Assembly (NCBI GenBank): GCA_964652565.1
Contig: CAZZEC010000007.1
Coordinates: forward strand, 1 to 64,000
From: JBCCTX01 sp964652565
Lineage (GTDB): Bacteria; Bacteroidota; Bacteroidia; J057
Length of the DNA: 64,000 nt
Direction of reading: 5' to 3'
In this document: one piece after another, positions 26,061-35,087 of the stretch
Layout of the letters: every line of letters begins with the position of its first letter
How positions within the stretch are numbered: position 1 is the stretch's first letter
Position numbers and translations under genes: made by a program
The notes under the pieces: generated by a model
The model's input: only the letters and a program-made list of their open reading frames with translations
Databases searched by the model: none
What the model was told of the DNA's origin: nothing

Positions 26061-28547
26061 TCACTCACCATCCAGCAGACCTCGATACACCTCTTTTGCT
26101 TGTTCGTATGCCTGTTTAGCTGCTACTTTCTCTTCCTCACGGATACGTGTTTTCTTTTGCTCCCAACATTGATCTACTGCTGCGAGGTTCCATTCTACGC
26201 TTTTGGGAACGAGAATGGGCTTTTTATCTACGGTTACAAATATGGGATTGGTATGAGAACTGGGATAAATACGTAGCGCCAACCAGCAGGATTCCTTGGG
26301 TTGATAATCAAACTGTACATCTTCCCAGTTTCCATCTCCTGTGATTACTTGCCTGGATACCGGAACGCCGTTTGACAATAGCTCCACAGCTACTTGTCGG
26401 CTGCTATCTATGCGAGCACGTTCCACATGCCAATAGGGATATTCGTGCAAAGGCCTATTGGCGACGCTACGCTCGACGGGGCCTTGCTGTTCGCTGAGAA
26501 AAGCCGCTGCTTTACCAGATACACTAAGGGTAGTACCTGAGCTTACTGCTAACTCACTGCCATTTTCCCCCAGATTCACATCATTTACCTTAAAATCTAT
26601 CAAATGAGAAAAACCATCTGATATGTAGGTGCGACCTGCTGTTAAGGCGTCCATATAACTTTCAAAGTTCAACTCCCCCTCGAGTTTGGCATAGGAACGC
26701 GTAGCGCCCACTCTTTCATCCGAAATACATGGGAAATCTGTCTCGCCACTCAGACGTACTCGGAATCCACAATTCAAGCTGTGATACCAGTTATTTAATT
26801 CCCAGTGTATGGGGGTATCCCCTGCCGAGTAAAAATCTACAGCTTCATGCGCAACGGTTACCACATATTCATTCGCACCGATTCCATCCATTTTAGGTAA
26901 TTCATAATTAGGTAAGTCTGTCGTAGGATTTACCGGTGCCAATCCCCAACCTGAATGAGCATACCCAACAATACCCCCCTGATCTTTGGCCCATTGTAAA
27001 ACTGGAAGTGTCCAACTTGGCCATTCCTCGACTTGGGTAGTATTAGGATAATCATCTTCTTTTATGTTCAATAGGACAATATGACCAGCATGCGAGGAAG
27101 GAAAGCCAGACACTTCTACATCATAGCGCAGGACATTTTCCTGATCAGAAAGGGGATGGGATTCACCCGTAAAGTATTCTTTTTGGTGATACCAGGAAGG
27201 GCCCCAGGTCAAATTACTTCCCATATTGAGATCTTCACCCTGTATCTGTCTCCACATATGCTCTGGAAGAACACCTTCTGCTGGACTTTCGTAGTGCGAA
27301 CAACCTGCTGCATGGATGTGGTGGTCGCCACTATACCAACCTAAATCAGCCATGTGAACCCATCTGTTGAGCTGTACGGGTACTATGAGAGAATCTACCT
27401 GCTCTGGAACGTTGATTTGCTGAAGGCTGGAACGATATTCGGGGCCTCTGCCCACCACCATATTATAATCCCCTGGAGGTAAGTACACATGTTCACCAGT
27501 TGTACGGTATATCTGAGGCTGGAAGAAAAAGTCGGGATACTCATCGGCAGTTGCTACCCTTCTGGCGGGCAAGGGATAAATCCCACTTAATTTTTGGGGA
27601 GTTTCCAACTTCACTTCTGACTGTATTTCTGGTTGGAGAAACATAGTAGTCGCCCATTCCTGAATGTCATCCGTTACATCAGCATCCCAACTGAGGTGTC
27701 GCGACATGGTCAATCGATAATCTTCCGGGAAGAGATTCTCTGACTCGCGATCTATCAAACGCTCTATGCCATCTGTGATCAGAAATGAAGCCATTACAGG
27801 GCTGCCATCTGTATCTTTTACATCAAATACTACTTTTATTGCAGGTTGTATGTCAAAGAGAATGTCAATCGTATTTCTGAATCCAATATCCTGTGTTCCC
27901 TGGCCCACATTAAATCCCAGGTTTACCTCTTTTTTACCCTGCTCCCGCGTGTAGATCATAAGAACTACGTATTCCAGATTGAGTCCTGAAAGTGACCCTT
28001 TAAGCGGCCGATCTCTGTATATAGCCATTTCCATGAATCTGCTTTGTACTTCTGCTTCAGTTAAGACGTTTTCTTCATGTGCCCTATGCGCTCCGGTAGA
28101 GCGATGTAATAGAGGCATAGCTTGTGGACTTTCCACTTCCAGGCGAGCGGTTACCCCTGCTTCATTATGTACTTTTACTAAGAATGTCGACCAACCTTCC
28201 TGCATCAATACAGCCTGAGCAGGACCCTGTTGAACTTTTACTCGGGATTCCGGATTGATGTTGACCATAGCCAAGCAATAGGGATCAAGGAGTTGCTGAA
28301 TATTTTTCACAGTCTCCTGACTCAATGATTCCTTTTCCAAGTCTTCTAACTGCTTGCTTACCTTCAGGGGTAAAGGACTACCAATGTATCCCAGCGCTTC
28401 ATTTAGTCGCAGGGTTTGTGACATCAAGGGTTGGGCTTCTACAGATTCTATAGTTGTAGCAACATTATGGGTAGTATCATGGTCCGTTTTTTTACAGGAA
28501 AGAGCGATAAACAAACCGAAGATGCAGAGAAGGTGGAGAGATTTCAT
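26061..28547 (-). CDS. CehA/McbA-type PHP-fold metallohydrolase, lipoprotein
   Basis: An 828-residue lipoprotein; signal ends in 'FIALSC'. Residues to about 390 are beta-rich and unassigned. The catalytic PHP-like part begins with 'DLGWYSGDHHIHAAGCSHY' (metal-binding H-x-H), then 'GIVGYAHSGWG', 'GANEYVVTVAHEAVDF' and 'DFPCISDERVG'. This is the arrangement of CehA/McbA family proteins, some of which are carbaryl or other ester hydrolases, while many lack known substrates. A C-terminal beta domain and a charged coiled segment ('KKTRIREEEKVAAKQAYEQA') close the protein. It stands alone between a convergent acylase gene and the broken lipoprotein. Confidence 0.8.
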   Translation of the reverse strand: MKSLHLLCIFGLFIALSCKKTDHDTTHNVATTIESVEAQPLMSQTLRLNEALGYIGSPLPLKVSKQLEDLEKESLSQETVKNIQQLLDPYCLAMVNINPESRVKVQQGPAQAVLMQEGWSTFLVKVHNEAGVTARLEVESPQAMPLLHRSTGAHRAHEENVLTEAEVQSRFMEMAIYRDRPLKGSLSGLNLEYVVLMIYTREQGKKEVNLGFNVGQGTQDIGFRNTIDILFDIQPAIKVVFDVKDTDGSPVMASFLITDGIERLIDRESENLFPEDYRLTMSRHLSWDADVTDDIQEWATTMFLQPEIQSEVKLETPQKLSGIYPLPARRVATADEYPDFFFQPQIYRTTGEHVYLPPGDYNMVVGRGPEYRSSLQQINVPEQVDSLIVPVQLNRWVHMADLGWYSGDHHIHAAGCSHYESPAEGVLPEHMWRQIQGEDLNMGSNLTWGPSWYHQKEYFTGESHPLSDQENVLRYDVEVSGFPSSHAGHIVLLNIKEDDYPNTTQVEEWPSWTLPVLQWAKDQGGIVGYAHSGWGLAPVNPTTDLPNYELPKMDGIGANEYVVTVAHEAVDFYSAGDTPIHWELNNWYHSLNCGFRVRLSGETDFPCISDERVGATRSYAKLEGELNFESYMDALTAGRTYISDGFSHLIDFKVNDVNLGENGSELAVSSGTTLSVSGKAAAFLSEQQGPVERSVANRPLHEYPYWHVERARIDSSRQVAVELLSNGVPVSRQVITGDGNWEDVQFDYQPKESCWLALRIYPSSHTNPIFVTVDKKPILVPKSVEWNLAAVDQCWEQKKTRIREEEKVAAKQAYEQAKEVYRGLLDGE

Positions 28548-28875
28548 GATAAGAGAATTTCAAATGTGAGTAAATGAGCTATGTCGGACTGAGTAGATTA
28601 TTGGAATACATCATATGTCCAATAATGCTCCTCATTTAAAAATAACCAATTATCGATAAAAAGTCAGGGTTTAATTTTAAGAAGATATGTAGCGTTCCCT
28701 TTAACTTATAGGAGATAGCGTAATTTAAACCATTTAGATCGCATATAGATAGCCCATTACCTATGGTTTTCTTTTTTAATATTGGAAATAAGCCATGGAT
28801 TAGATAGTGAATGATATCTGACATTTACTACCTCTGTATATTTGTAGATTAATACTTAGGTATGTTAAAGTTGAG
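28548..28875. other. 328-base intergenic region, nothing recognised
   Basis: AT-rich spacer between two divergent genes. It must hold their promoters, but I see no clear promoter pair, hairpin or small gene. Confidence 0.5.
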
Positions 28876-29330
28876 ATGATCCTTTCACAGACACAACCTC
28901 CCAGAATCATGTTGATTACTTTGTTTTTATGGCTAGCGTTTACTAGCTGCAATTCAAATGAGTCCAGCGAACCTGTTGATGACTTATCCCTAGTTGAGCA
29001 ATCACAATATATCAATGTTTCAGCCACACATTTAGAAAGCATTAGATTAGATGATAATAGCATGGATGGACATGCTATCGATTTTTATGACATCAATCAA
29101 GACGGATGGCTAGATATCATTTCGGGTAATCGCTTTAATGGCGAAGTATGCTGGTTTTGATTAATGATAAAAACCTGGGATTTGAAGACAAAAGTACTGA
29201 GTTTTTTCCTGAAGTAGATAGTTATGTATTTGACTTCCAATTCTCAGATTTCAATCAAGATGGAAATACGGATATCTATTTCTGTAACTTTTGGGGTCGG
29301 GATATATTATTATTTGGAAAAAATGAATAA
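28876..29330 (+). pseudogene. Short frameshifted FG-GAP/VCBS-repeat lipoprotein
   Basis: The first frame gives a lipoprotein start ('LFLWLAFTSC') and one FG-GAP unit ('DFYDINQDGWLDIISGNRF') and ends at a TGA at 29158. The second, from 29148 in another frame, continues naturally with 'NDKNLGFEDKSTEFF' and a second unit ('DFNQDGNTDIYFCNFWGRD'). Loss of one T in the TTTT run at 29153-29156 would explain the shift. FG-GAP proteins of Bacteroidota are usually several hundred residues; this one would total about 150, so it is also short at the 3' end. Either a decayed gene or a homopolymer read error on a small protein. Confidence 0.6.
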
Positions 29331-29336
29331 CTCACT

Positions 29337-30206
29337 CTACCTTACCAACTCATACGCCACCACCTGATTATGGAAAAAGGTAGGAACTAATAGCAGGTTT
29401 TTATCTATGATATAGTCAATATCTGCCGCATTGATTTCCGTGGCTCTCGTGTCCAGAAGTTGTATGCGCTGCCAGTCAGCGGTGATGTAAAAGACTTCTC
29501 CCCGCCAACTGGAAGCCAGGTAATCGCCATTGCCTACAGGAACTATACCATCGCCATGCCCCAGACTGTCTACCAGGATTTGCTGATCCATGGTTTCTCT
29601 GTCAATAGATACCAATAAACTGCTGGTACTCGTGATCATGAGCAATCGATTTTCTTCTGCAAATAATCCATTGGGTCGTCCTAAATCTCCTTCTAGTATT
29701 ACTTCCAAAGTTCCATCCTTGAGTTCGAAGAGTTTATTGCTGTCCGAACCTGTCGCGAATACATGTTTATTATGGACTGTAATGTCATTTAGGGTAGGCG
29801 TTCCTTCTACCACATATCGATTACTTATCGTTCCTGAAGCGATGTCAATTTCGACTACTTCATCGATATCCGCTACATACAATGAGTTATCTATAATTCC
29901 AATTCCTTTGGGACCGTTTAGACCTGTTATCCAGTCCAGTTCGATGATATTTCCTTCTAAATCCAATTGAGAAATAAATCCATTTCCATCCTTATCCCAG
30001 GGATTCATGTTTACATTAGACACATAGATTACCTCTCTTTCCGGGTCATACAGTACGGATTCTGGTGTGCGCAATAGGGTGTCAGTTTGCCATACTTCTT
30101 GTAAGGAGGGGGTAGATTCTTCTGGAGTATCCGTTTGCTGGGTTTCGGGTTCAGTTGTACAGCATATTAAAGCAAAACATGTGATAGTAAATATTATGTG
30201 TTTCAT
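29337..30206 (-). CDS. SMP-30/NHL-like beta-propeller lipoprotein
   Basis: A 289-residue lipoprotein (signal ending 'FALICC'). The rest is a single beta-propeller like SMP-30/gluconolactonase or NHL proteins: 'PESVLYDPEREVIYVSNVN', 'LNGPKGIGIIDNSLYVAD', 'GRPNGLFAEENRLLM', 'HGDGIVPVGNGDYLASSW'. Such proteins are lactonases or binding proteins; the metal-site residues cannot be assigned with certainty, so enzymatic activity is unproven. It converges with the broken FG-GAP gene (6 bases) and has the small membrane protein operon upstream, 133 bases away. Confidence 0.75.
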   Translation of the reverse strand: MKHIIFTITCFALICCTTEPETQQTDTPEESTPSLQEVWQTDTLLRTPESVLYDPEREVIYVSNVNMNPWDKDGNGFISQLDLEGNIIELDWITGLNGPKGIGIIDNSLYVADIDEVVEIDIASGTISNRYVVEGTPTLNDITVHNKHVFATGSDSNKLFELKDGTLEVILEGDLGRPNGLFAEENRLLMITSTSSLLVSIDRETMDQQILVDSLGHGDGIVPVGNGDYLASSWRGEVFYITADWQRIQLLDTRATEINAADIDYIIDKNLLLVPTFFHNQVVAYELVR

Positions 30207-30339
30207 GGTTTTGGTTGGTTATATGATATAAAGACGTTATTGAGTACTAAGTGAAGCAACATATTGTGGCACTCCATTTTGATTCTGAAAATTTAACATA
30301 ATCTTATTTCTTTCTTTTTCAAGTATGATTTTCAGTTAA

Positions 30340-31005
30340 TTAAAAAAGTCCCATGTTCATTCTCACCCCTATTCCAACTATAAGCGTAATGGATCCAATC
30401 AGGCACATGATAGAACCATGTCGTCGATCCCCTTTGCCATAGTAATATACTTTTTCTCCATTCGGTAGTGTTTTTTTAGAGGCAAACAGTATGTAGCCAA
30501 TAATGATCCCCAGCCCCCCCAATATTCCAATCAGAGATAACACATATCCACTCACAATAAGAAATGTAGGACTTTTTGCAGGCGTTGACAATTGCTGTAT
30601 CCTTTCTTTTCTATAGGTATCGAGAAGGGTATCGTCGATGGATGCACCATGCTCTTTGAGAATTTTCTGTGCTAATTCATAATCAAAGTCGCTCCATTTA
30701 TCATATTCCTTCAGGATCTGCCATAATTCATCATGAGTAAAATCATATAGGTAGTAGCTTTCATCAATAAATTCTAGTGAGGCTTTAGTATCCCTTTCAA
30801 TCACCTGTTCTGCATTGGTCAGGTCGGAGCGATCAATTTTTACTTCGTATTCTACCACTGACGTACTTCCGAAATAATATTCCAGTTCTGGTTTATTTTC
30901 AACGATTTCCGCGTCTATACCCTGTCTGTATAAAAAATTCTGAAGTTCTTTCGCCCCTTGTTCAGTGGAAAATTTTCTCAATGTAAGCAAATCTTGTTGA
31001 TTCAT
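30340..31005 (-). CDS. DUF2007-like membrane protein
   Basis: A 221-residue protein. The N-terminal 75 residues ('TLRKFSTEQGAKELQNFLYR', 'VEYEVKIDRSDLTNAEQVIE') look like the DUF2007 'signal-transducing' fold, a small ferredoxin-like domain. A charged helical middle follows ('WQILKEYDKWSDFDYELAQK'), then two membrane segments (about 145-170 and 198-216). Function unknown. It is the last gene of a minus-strand run with the hydroxypyruvate-isomerase-like gene 44 bases upstream, but a functional link is not evident. Confidence 0.5.
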   Translation of the reverse strand: MNQQDLLTLRKFSTEQGAKELQNFLYRQGIDAEIVENKPELEYYFGSTSVVEYEVKIDRSDLTNAEQVIERDTKASLEFIDESYYLYDFTHDELWQILKEYDKWSDFDYELAQKILKEHGASIDDTLLDTYRKERIQQLSTPAKSPTFLIVSGYVLSLIGILGGLGIIIGYILFASKKTLPNGEKVYYYGKGDRRHGSIMCLIGSITLIVGIGVRMNMGLF

Positions 31006-31049
31006 ATAAGACTACACGTTTCAGATCATTACAAGTTACTAATTATCTA

Positions 31050-31955
31050 TCAAATGGGGTCCACAGTTCTATATGCCTCAAGGGTTTTTAGGGCTCCTTC
31101 CTTTCCAGTAACGCTGTTTCCGTGTTCTAATCCTACAAATCCGCTATATCCTTTATCATGTATATGTTGGAGTACGTTTTTGTAGTTAATCTCACCAGAC
31201 ATAGGTTCATTGCGTCCGGGTGTATCTCCCATCTGAATGTAGGCGATCTCATCCCATGCATAATCAAGGGTGGGTAATAAATTCCCTTCCTGGATTTGTA
31301 CATGATATACATCATAGAGGATTTTTACATGGGGACTATCTACAGCTTTGGCCAGAGCGTAAGCTTGTGGTACTGTATGCAGGAACATACCTGGATGATC
31401 AATCTTATGATTCATAGGTTCCATGACCATGACCATCTCATGTTGTTCATAAATATCAGAGATCCGCTTTAACAGTTCAATGGCATTGCCCATCTGGAAA
31501 TCCATAGGAAGCCTGTTATCTGCCTGTCCTAGCACATTGTGAACAATCTTTGTGTTCATCCTTTTGGCTATTTCTACAGAGGCTCGTACATCTTTCAACA
31601 CTTGATTGCGTAGATCCTTATTATTACCTGCAAAGGTTACTTCCGTAAAGGTGAGTGTCCCTACAAATTGACCAAATTCCATTTCCAACTTCTGTAACAA
31701 AGTACTGATCCTTTCCTGATCTTGAGTGGAGCGATTTTTCAACATCGTATTTTCCCATGCTCGGAAGCCTTGATCGTATCCCCATCGGATTTGTTCCAGA
31801 GGGTCTGAACCGGCTGCAGCAGCAAATATTCCAAATTCCGGTGAAAACTTCATGTTGAAAGGAGTTTCCTGTGTTGGCAAAGCCCCTTTTGTAAGGCTGT
31901 ATACCATGCTAGCACCACCTAGCAGCGTGTTTTTTATGAAAGTATTGCGGTCCAT
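31050..31955 (-). CDS. Exported hydroxypyruvate-isomerase-like TIM barrel
   Basis: A 301-residue sugar-isomerase-type TIM barrel. Metal and substrate residues typical of Hyi-like enzymes: Glu in 'VMVMEPMNH', Asp/His in 'ILYDVYHVQIQEGN', 'YIQMGDTPGRNEPMSGEINY', and Glu in 'GFVGLEHG'. Unlike cytoplasmic Hyi, it begins with a signal-like segment ('MDRNTFIKNTLLGGASMVYS') of the kind seen in exported sugar-isomerase homologues of Bacteroidota and Planctomycetota. It starts 2 bases after the stop of the large HEAT/cytochrome gene, so the two are probably translated together. It may act on a sugar acid or keto sugar in the periplasm; the substrate is not known. Confidence 0.78.
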   Translation of the reverse strand: MDRNTFIKNTLLGGASMVYSLTKGALPTQETPFNMKFSPEFGIFAAAAGSDPLEQIRWGYDQGFRAWENTMLKNRSTQDQERISTLLQKLEMEFGQFVGTLTFTEVTFAGNNKDLRNQVLKDVRASVEIAKRMNTKIVHNVLGQADNRLPMDFQMGNAIELLKRISDIYEQHEMVMVMEPMNHKIDHPGMFLHTVPQAYALAKAVDSPHVKILYDVYHVQIQEGNLLPTLDYAWDEIAYIQMGDTPGRNEPMSGEINYKNVLQHIHDKGYSGFVGLEHGNSVTGKEGALKTLEAYRTVDPI

Positions 31956-31957
31956 AC

Positions 31958-34900
31958 TTAATATATAAGGTCATTACCCAACAGAAAGGATACTAAGTCT
32001 ACCATTTCCTGTTCGGTCAGCAACTCCCCAAATCCACTTGGCATCATCGAGATGTCTTTTAACTCTATACTTTGTATATCTTTCCTTTGTAAACGTATGG
32101 ATGATTGAGGACCCAACCCCAGGACTAATGTTTCCGGGCTTTGTTTCTGAATGATCCCTAAATAGGTATTATTTTCCGTCTGGACTTCATAGGTTTCATA
32201 TTCACGGACGAAGCTTGCACCTGGATACAAAATGGCCTCTAAGATATCATGCGTAGAACGATCAGCTTGAATAGAGGTTAAATCCGGCCCTAGCTTTATC
32301 CCTTCCTCTCTCATAGTATGACAAGTCCAGCAAGTAGCTTTTCCGAAGTACAATTCTCTCCCTCTGGCTTCATCTCCGTGATGGAGTTTAGATTCCAGTG
32401 CAGTAATTCGATTCAGGCGTTCAGTTCTTACAGCATTGAGTTTTTCGATGAGTTGATCTACTTTTGGAGTAATTTCTGATGGATAATCTGCAAATACTGA
32501 TCGAATATTTTCTTCCGTAAAGTTGTCCAGAACGGGACTTTCCTGTAAAATGTCAATCAAACTTTGACCGGTCTCAAGAGCATAATCCCCTTTGAACAAG
32601 GGTACAAGTAAGGGTAAGGTAAAATTATCTGCAACAGGTAAATATTGGCTGGCAATCTCGGTAACTTGTTCTTCCTCCAATCTTCCATTAACCAACATGC
32701 GAGCGATTCGCTGACGTATGGGTACGTTTTCGGTAGATTTGAGTTCAGAGAGCAAGAAATCGAAATGCTTTTGCTGAAATTCAGGATTAAACTCCACCAG
32801 GGAAGAAATAGCGTTCACTCGTATACCTACAGGATGGTCAACATTATCTGCCATTTGTGCTACGTCCAGAGCCATTTCTTCTAACCCATATAACCGCACT
32901 ACATCCAGAATAGCGGATATAACTTCTGGGTCATTCATTTGGGTTAATTCTGATTTCAGACTATTGATCCAGTGGGTTGGGAAGTCGGATTCATCACAGT
33001 TTGACATACTTTTGATCAAAAATATTTTTTCATCTCTTGCAGATACCTTGAGTTGATTTGATACAAAAGTTTGAACCTCTGCATTACCACAAAAAGATAC
33101 CAAGACATTCTCTATTAATTGTTCCTCTTGTTCGGATAGGTTACCAGACGACATCATGTGATGTATTTCTTGAATGATAAAATTTGACCACTCAGGATGA
33201 TGAGCTGCTACCCATAATGCCGTCTGTTGAAGATCCTGTTCATTACTTGTTAGAAATGGAAGGAACTGATCTACTTGAAGCGGTGTTCCAGATCGTTGAT
33301 CCAGGGCTATCAGCGAGGCTTTACGGACCTTTGGGGAAGAGTGTTCCAATCCCTTAACGATAGGAAGGTGGGTGGGCATGGATATGAGCGCATAGGTGGC
33401 AGCATGAAAAACAAATCTATCATCAGTATGAGTCGCTTCTAATAAAGCATCTATTGCACGAGAATCACCTATTTGTCCTAGCGCCGTAGCTGCCTGACGC
33501 TGCACTGCAGGAATATGGTCGAGAAGAAGCTCAATAAGATCATCAGTTGCTTCCTGGTCTTTTGCTAATCCAGCCACACGCGCCGATGCAATTCGGACTT
33601 GTTCATGATGATCTTTCAATCCCTTTCGCATGATAGAGAATGAGGAAGGAGTACCCATTCGGTATAATGCAAATACTACACGGGTCCGGATATCCTCAGA
33701 TTCAGAATTAATTAATAATTGGGATAGCGACTCTACAGAGGCATCCCTTTTAGCTATTAAACCTTCCATTGCTCTATCTACAACAAAAGGTCTAGGGTCT
33801 TCGATATATGAAATGAGATTATCTACATTCAAGCTTTCCCATTCAATATTGTTTCCATAGGGATCTTCGATTTTTGGTGCATCTTTCTTGCGGATGCGAT
33901 AAATCCCACCTTTTAGTTGGGGCTTGGAAACCTGAGATAGGGGACAGCCCAGAATAAACCAACCGCCTGTTTCTACAACTAATAGACTTCCATCTCCACT
34001 TTCCAGTACATCTGTGGGATGAAAATCTGTATTTTCTGTCCACAGAAATGCCTCATTTTCCAAAGTAAAACTACCCCCCGCTCGTTGAATGTTGTGTCGA
34101 AGCACCTGGTGCGTATTGAACTGAACGGTGAAAAAATTGTCCTTAAAATCTTCTCCCAGAATAGTATTTCTATATCGTCCTATGCCAGAAGGGGCCACAC
34201 GAGAATACTGAGCCACGACTGGCATTAAGTCACCAGTTCTTGGCAATTGGTCTCTATCAATGACACCGCTTTCCTTCCCATAAATTCCACCCTCTGTCCA
34301 GTAAGTAATAGCATCTCTCAGTCCTCTTTGAGGATATACGAAGAATGTTTGAGTGCCTAGAACTTCTCCTGAAGGGGTAAACGCCAATTCTACAGGATTA
34401 TTCATCCCTCCCGCCGAAACCCACTGAAGATCAGACCCATCAGGACGTATTCTCCAGATTCTTGCTGTTTCACCTTTTAGTTGATTTCCCTTAAGGTTTG
34501 TAACGTCAAACCCTTCTATAGCACTGGTCATATACAGCCATCCATCAGGACCCATAAATGGCCCAATCAAGCTATTGGCATTCACATTAAGGGTCCACCC
34601 AGATAATATTATTTCTTTTTTATCTGCAATGCCGTCGTCATTTGTATCTGTAAGTTTGAGCAAATCAGGGGCAGAAGATGCATAAAGACTTCCTTGATAG
34701 AAAACACCTCCCTGTGGGAAGCTTAGGCTATCGGCAAAAATAGTCGCCCTGTCATACAAACCATCTTCGTCTTCATCCCACAACAGTTTGATGCGGAATA
34801 CAGGGGTATCTATAGCCTGCTGGCTGGTCTGATAAACATTTCCAATAGATTCAAAGACAAATAATCGACCATATTCATCTAAGGTAGCAAACATAGGGTA

Positions 34901-35053
34901 ATCTACCAGATTGGGTCCAGCTACAATTTCTACCTCATACCCTTCTTGCACATGGAGCGATATACTTGCATTTTCATTAGCGCATCCGAAGAGTAATATG
35001 ATACATAACCCATAGATTCGGTTCCAGGTTGCTGTATATATAGTGTGGTTCAT
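31958..35053 (-). CDS. PVC-type heme-binding protein: propeller, HEAT repeats, cytochrome c
   Basis: A 1031-residue lipoprotein (lipobox 'ILLFGC'). Residues about 35-400 form a propeller of the 'membrane-bound dehydrogenase' type ('LDEYGRLFVFESIGNVYQ', 'GPDGWLYMTSAIEGFD', 'NNPVELAFTPSGEVLG', 'HPTDVLESGDGSLLVVETGG'). The middle 450 residues are HEAT-like repeats ('VRIASARVAGLAKDQEATDD', 'VQRQAATALGQIGDSRAIDA'). At the C-terminus is a c-type heme site 'CWTCHTM' with distal ligand region 'ITSLSLLG'-like and 'FGELLTEQEMVDLVSFL'. Matches the heme-binding proteins common in Planctomycetota and Bacteroidota, which probably oxidise sugars or transfer electrons. Middle gene of an operon. Confidence 0.85.
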   Translation of the reverse strand: MNHTIYTATWNRIYGLCIILLFGCANENASISLHVQEGYEVEIVAGPNLVDYPMFATLDEYGRLFVFESIGNVYQTSQQAIDTPVFRIKLLWDEDEDGLYDRATIFADSLSFPQGGVFYQGSLYASSAPDLLKLTDTNDDGIADKKEIILSGWTLNVNANSLIGPFMGPDGWLYMTSAIEGFDVTNLKGNQLKGETARIWRIRPDGSDLQWVSAGGMNNPVELAFTPSGEVLGTQTFFVYPQRGLRDAITYWTEGGIYGKESGVIDRDQLPRTGDLMPVVAQYSRVAPSGIGRYRNTILGEDFKDNFFTVQFNTHQVLRHNIQRAGGSFTLENEAFLWTENTDFHPTDVLESGDGSLLVVETGGWFILGCPLSQVSKPQLKGGIYRIRKKDAPKIEDPYGNNIEWESLNVDNLISYIEDPRPFVVDRAMEGLIAKRDASVESLSQLLINSESEDIRTRVVFALYRMGTPSSFSIMRKGLKDHHEQVRIASARVAGLAKDQEATDDLIELLLDHIPAVQRQAATALGQIGDSRAIDALLEATHTDDRFVFHAATYALISMPTHLPIVKGLEHSSPKVRKASLIALDQRSGTPLQVDQFLPFLTSNEQDLQQTALWVAAHHPEWSNFIIQEIHHMMSSGNLSEQEEQLIENVLVSFCGNAEVQTFVSNQLKVSARDEKIFLIKSMSNCDESDFPTHWINSLKSELTQMNDPEVISAILDVVRLYGLEEMALDVAQMADNVDHPVGIRVNAISSLVEFNPEFQQKHFDFLLSELKSTENVPIRQRIARMLVNGRLEEEQVTEIASQYLPVADNFTLPLLVPLFKGDYALETGQSLIDILQESPVLDNFTEENIRSVFADYPSEITPKVDQLIEKLNAVRTERLNRITALESKLHHGDEARGRELYFGKATCWTCHTMREEGIKLGPDLTSIQADRSTHDILEAILYPGASFVREYETYEVQTENNTYLGIIQKQSPETLVLGLGPQSSIRLQRKDIQSIELKDISMMPSGFGELLTEQEMVDLVSFLLGNDLIY

Positions 35054-35087
35054 ATACTAAGATTTGTAAGTAGTTTGTATAAATAGC

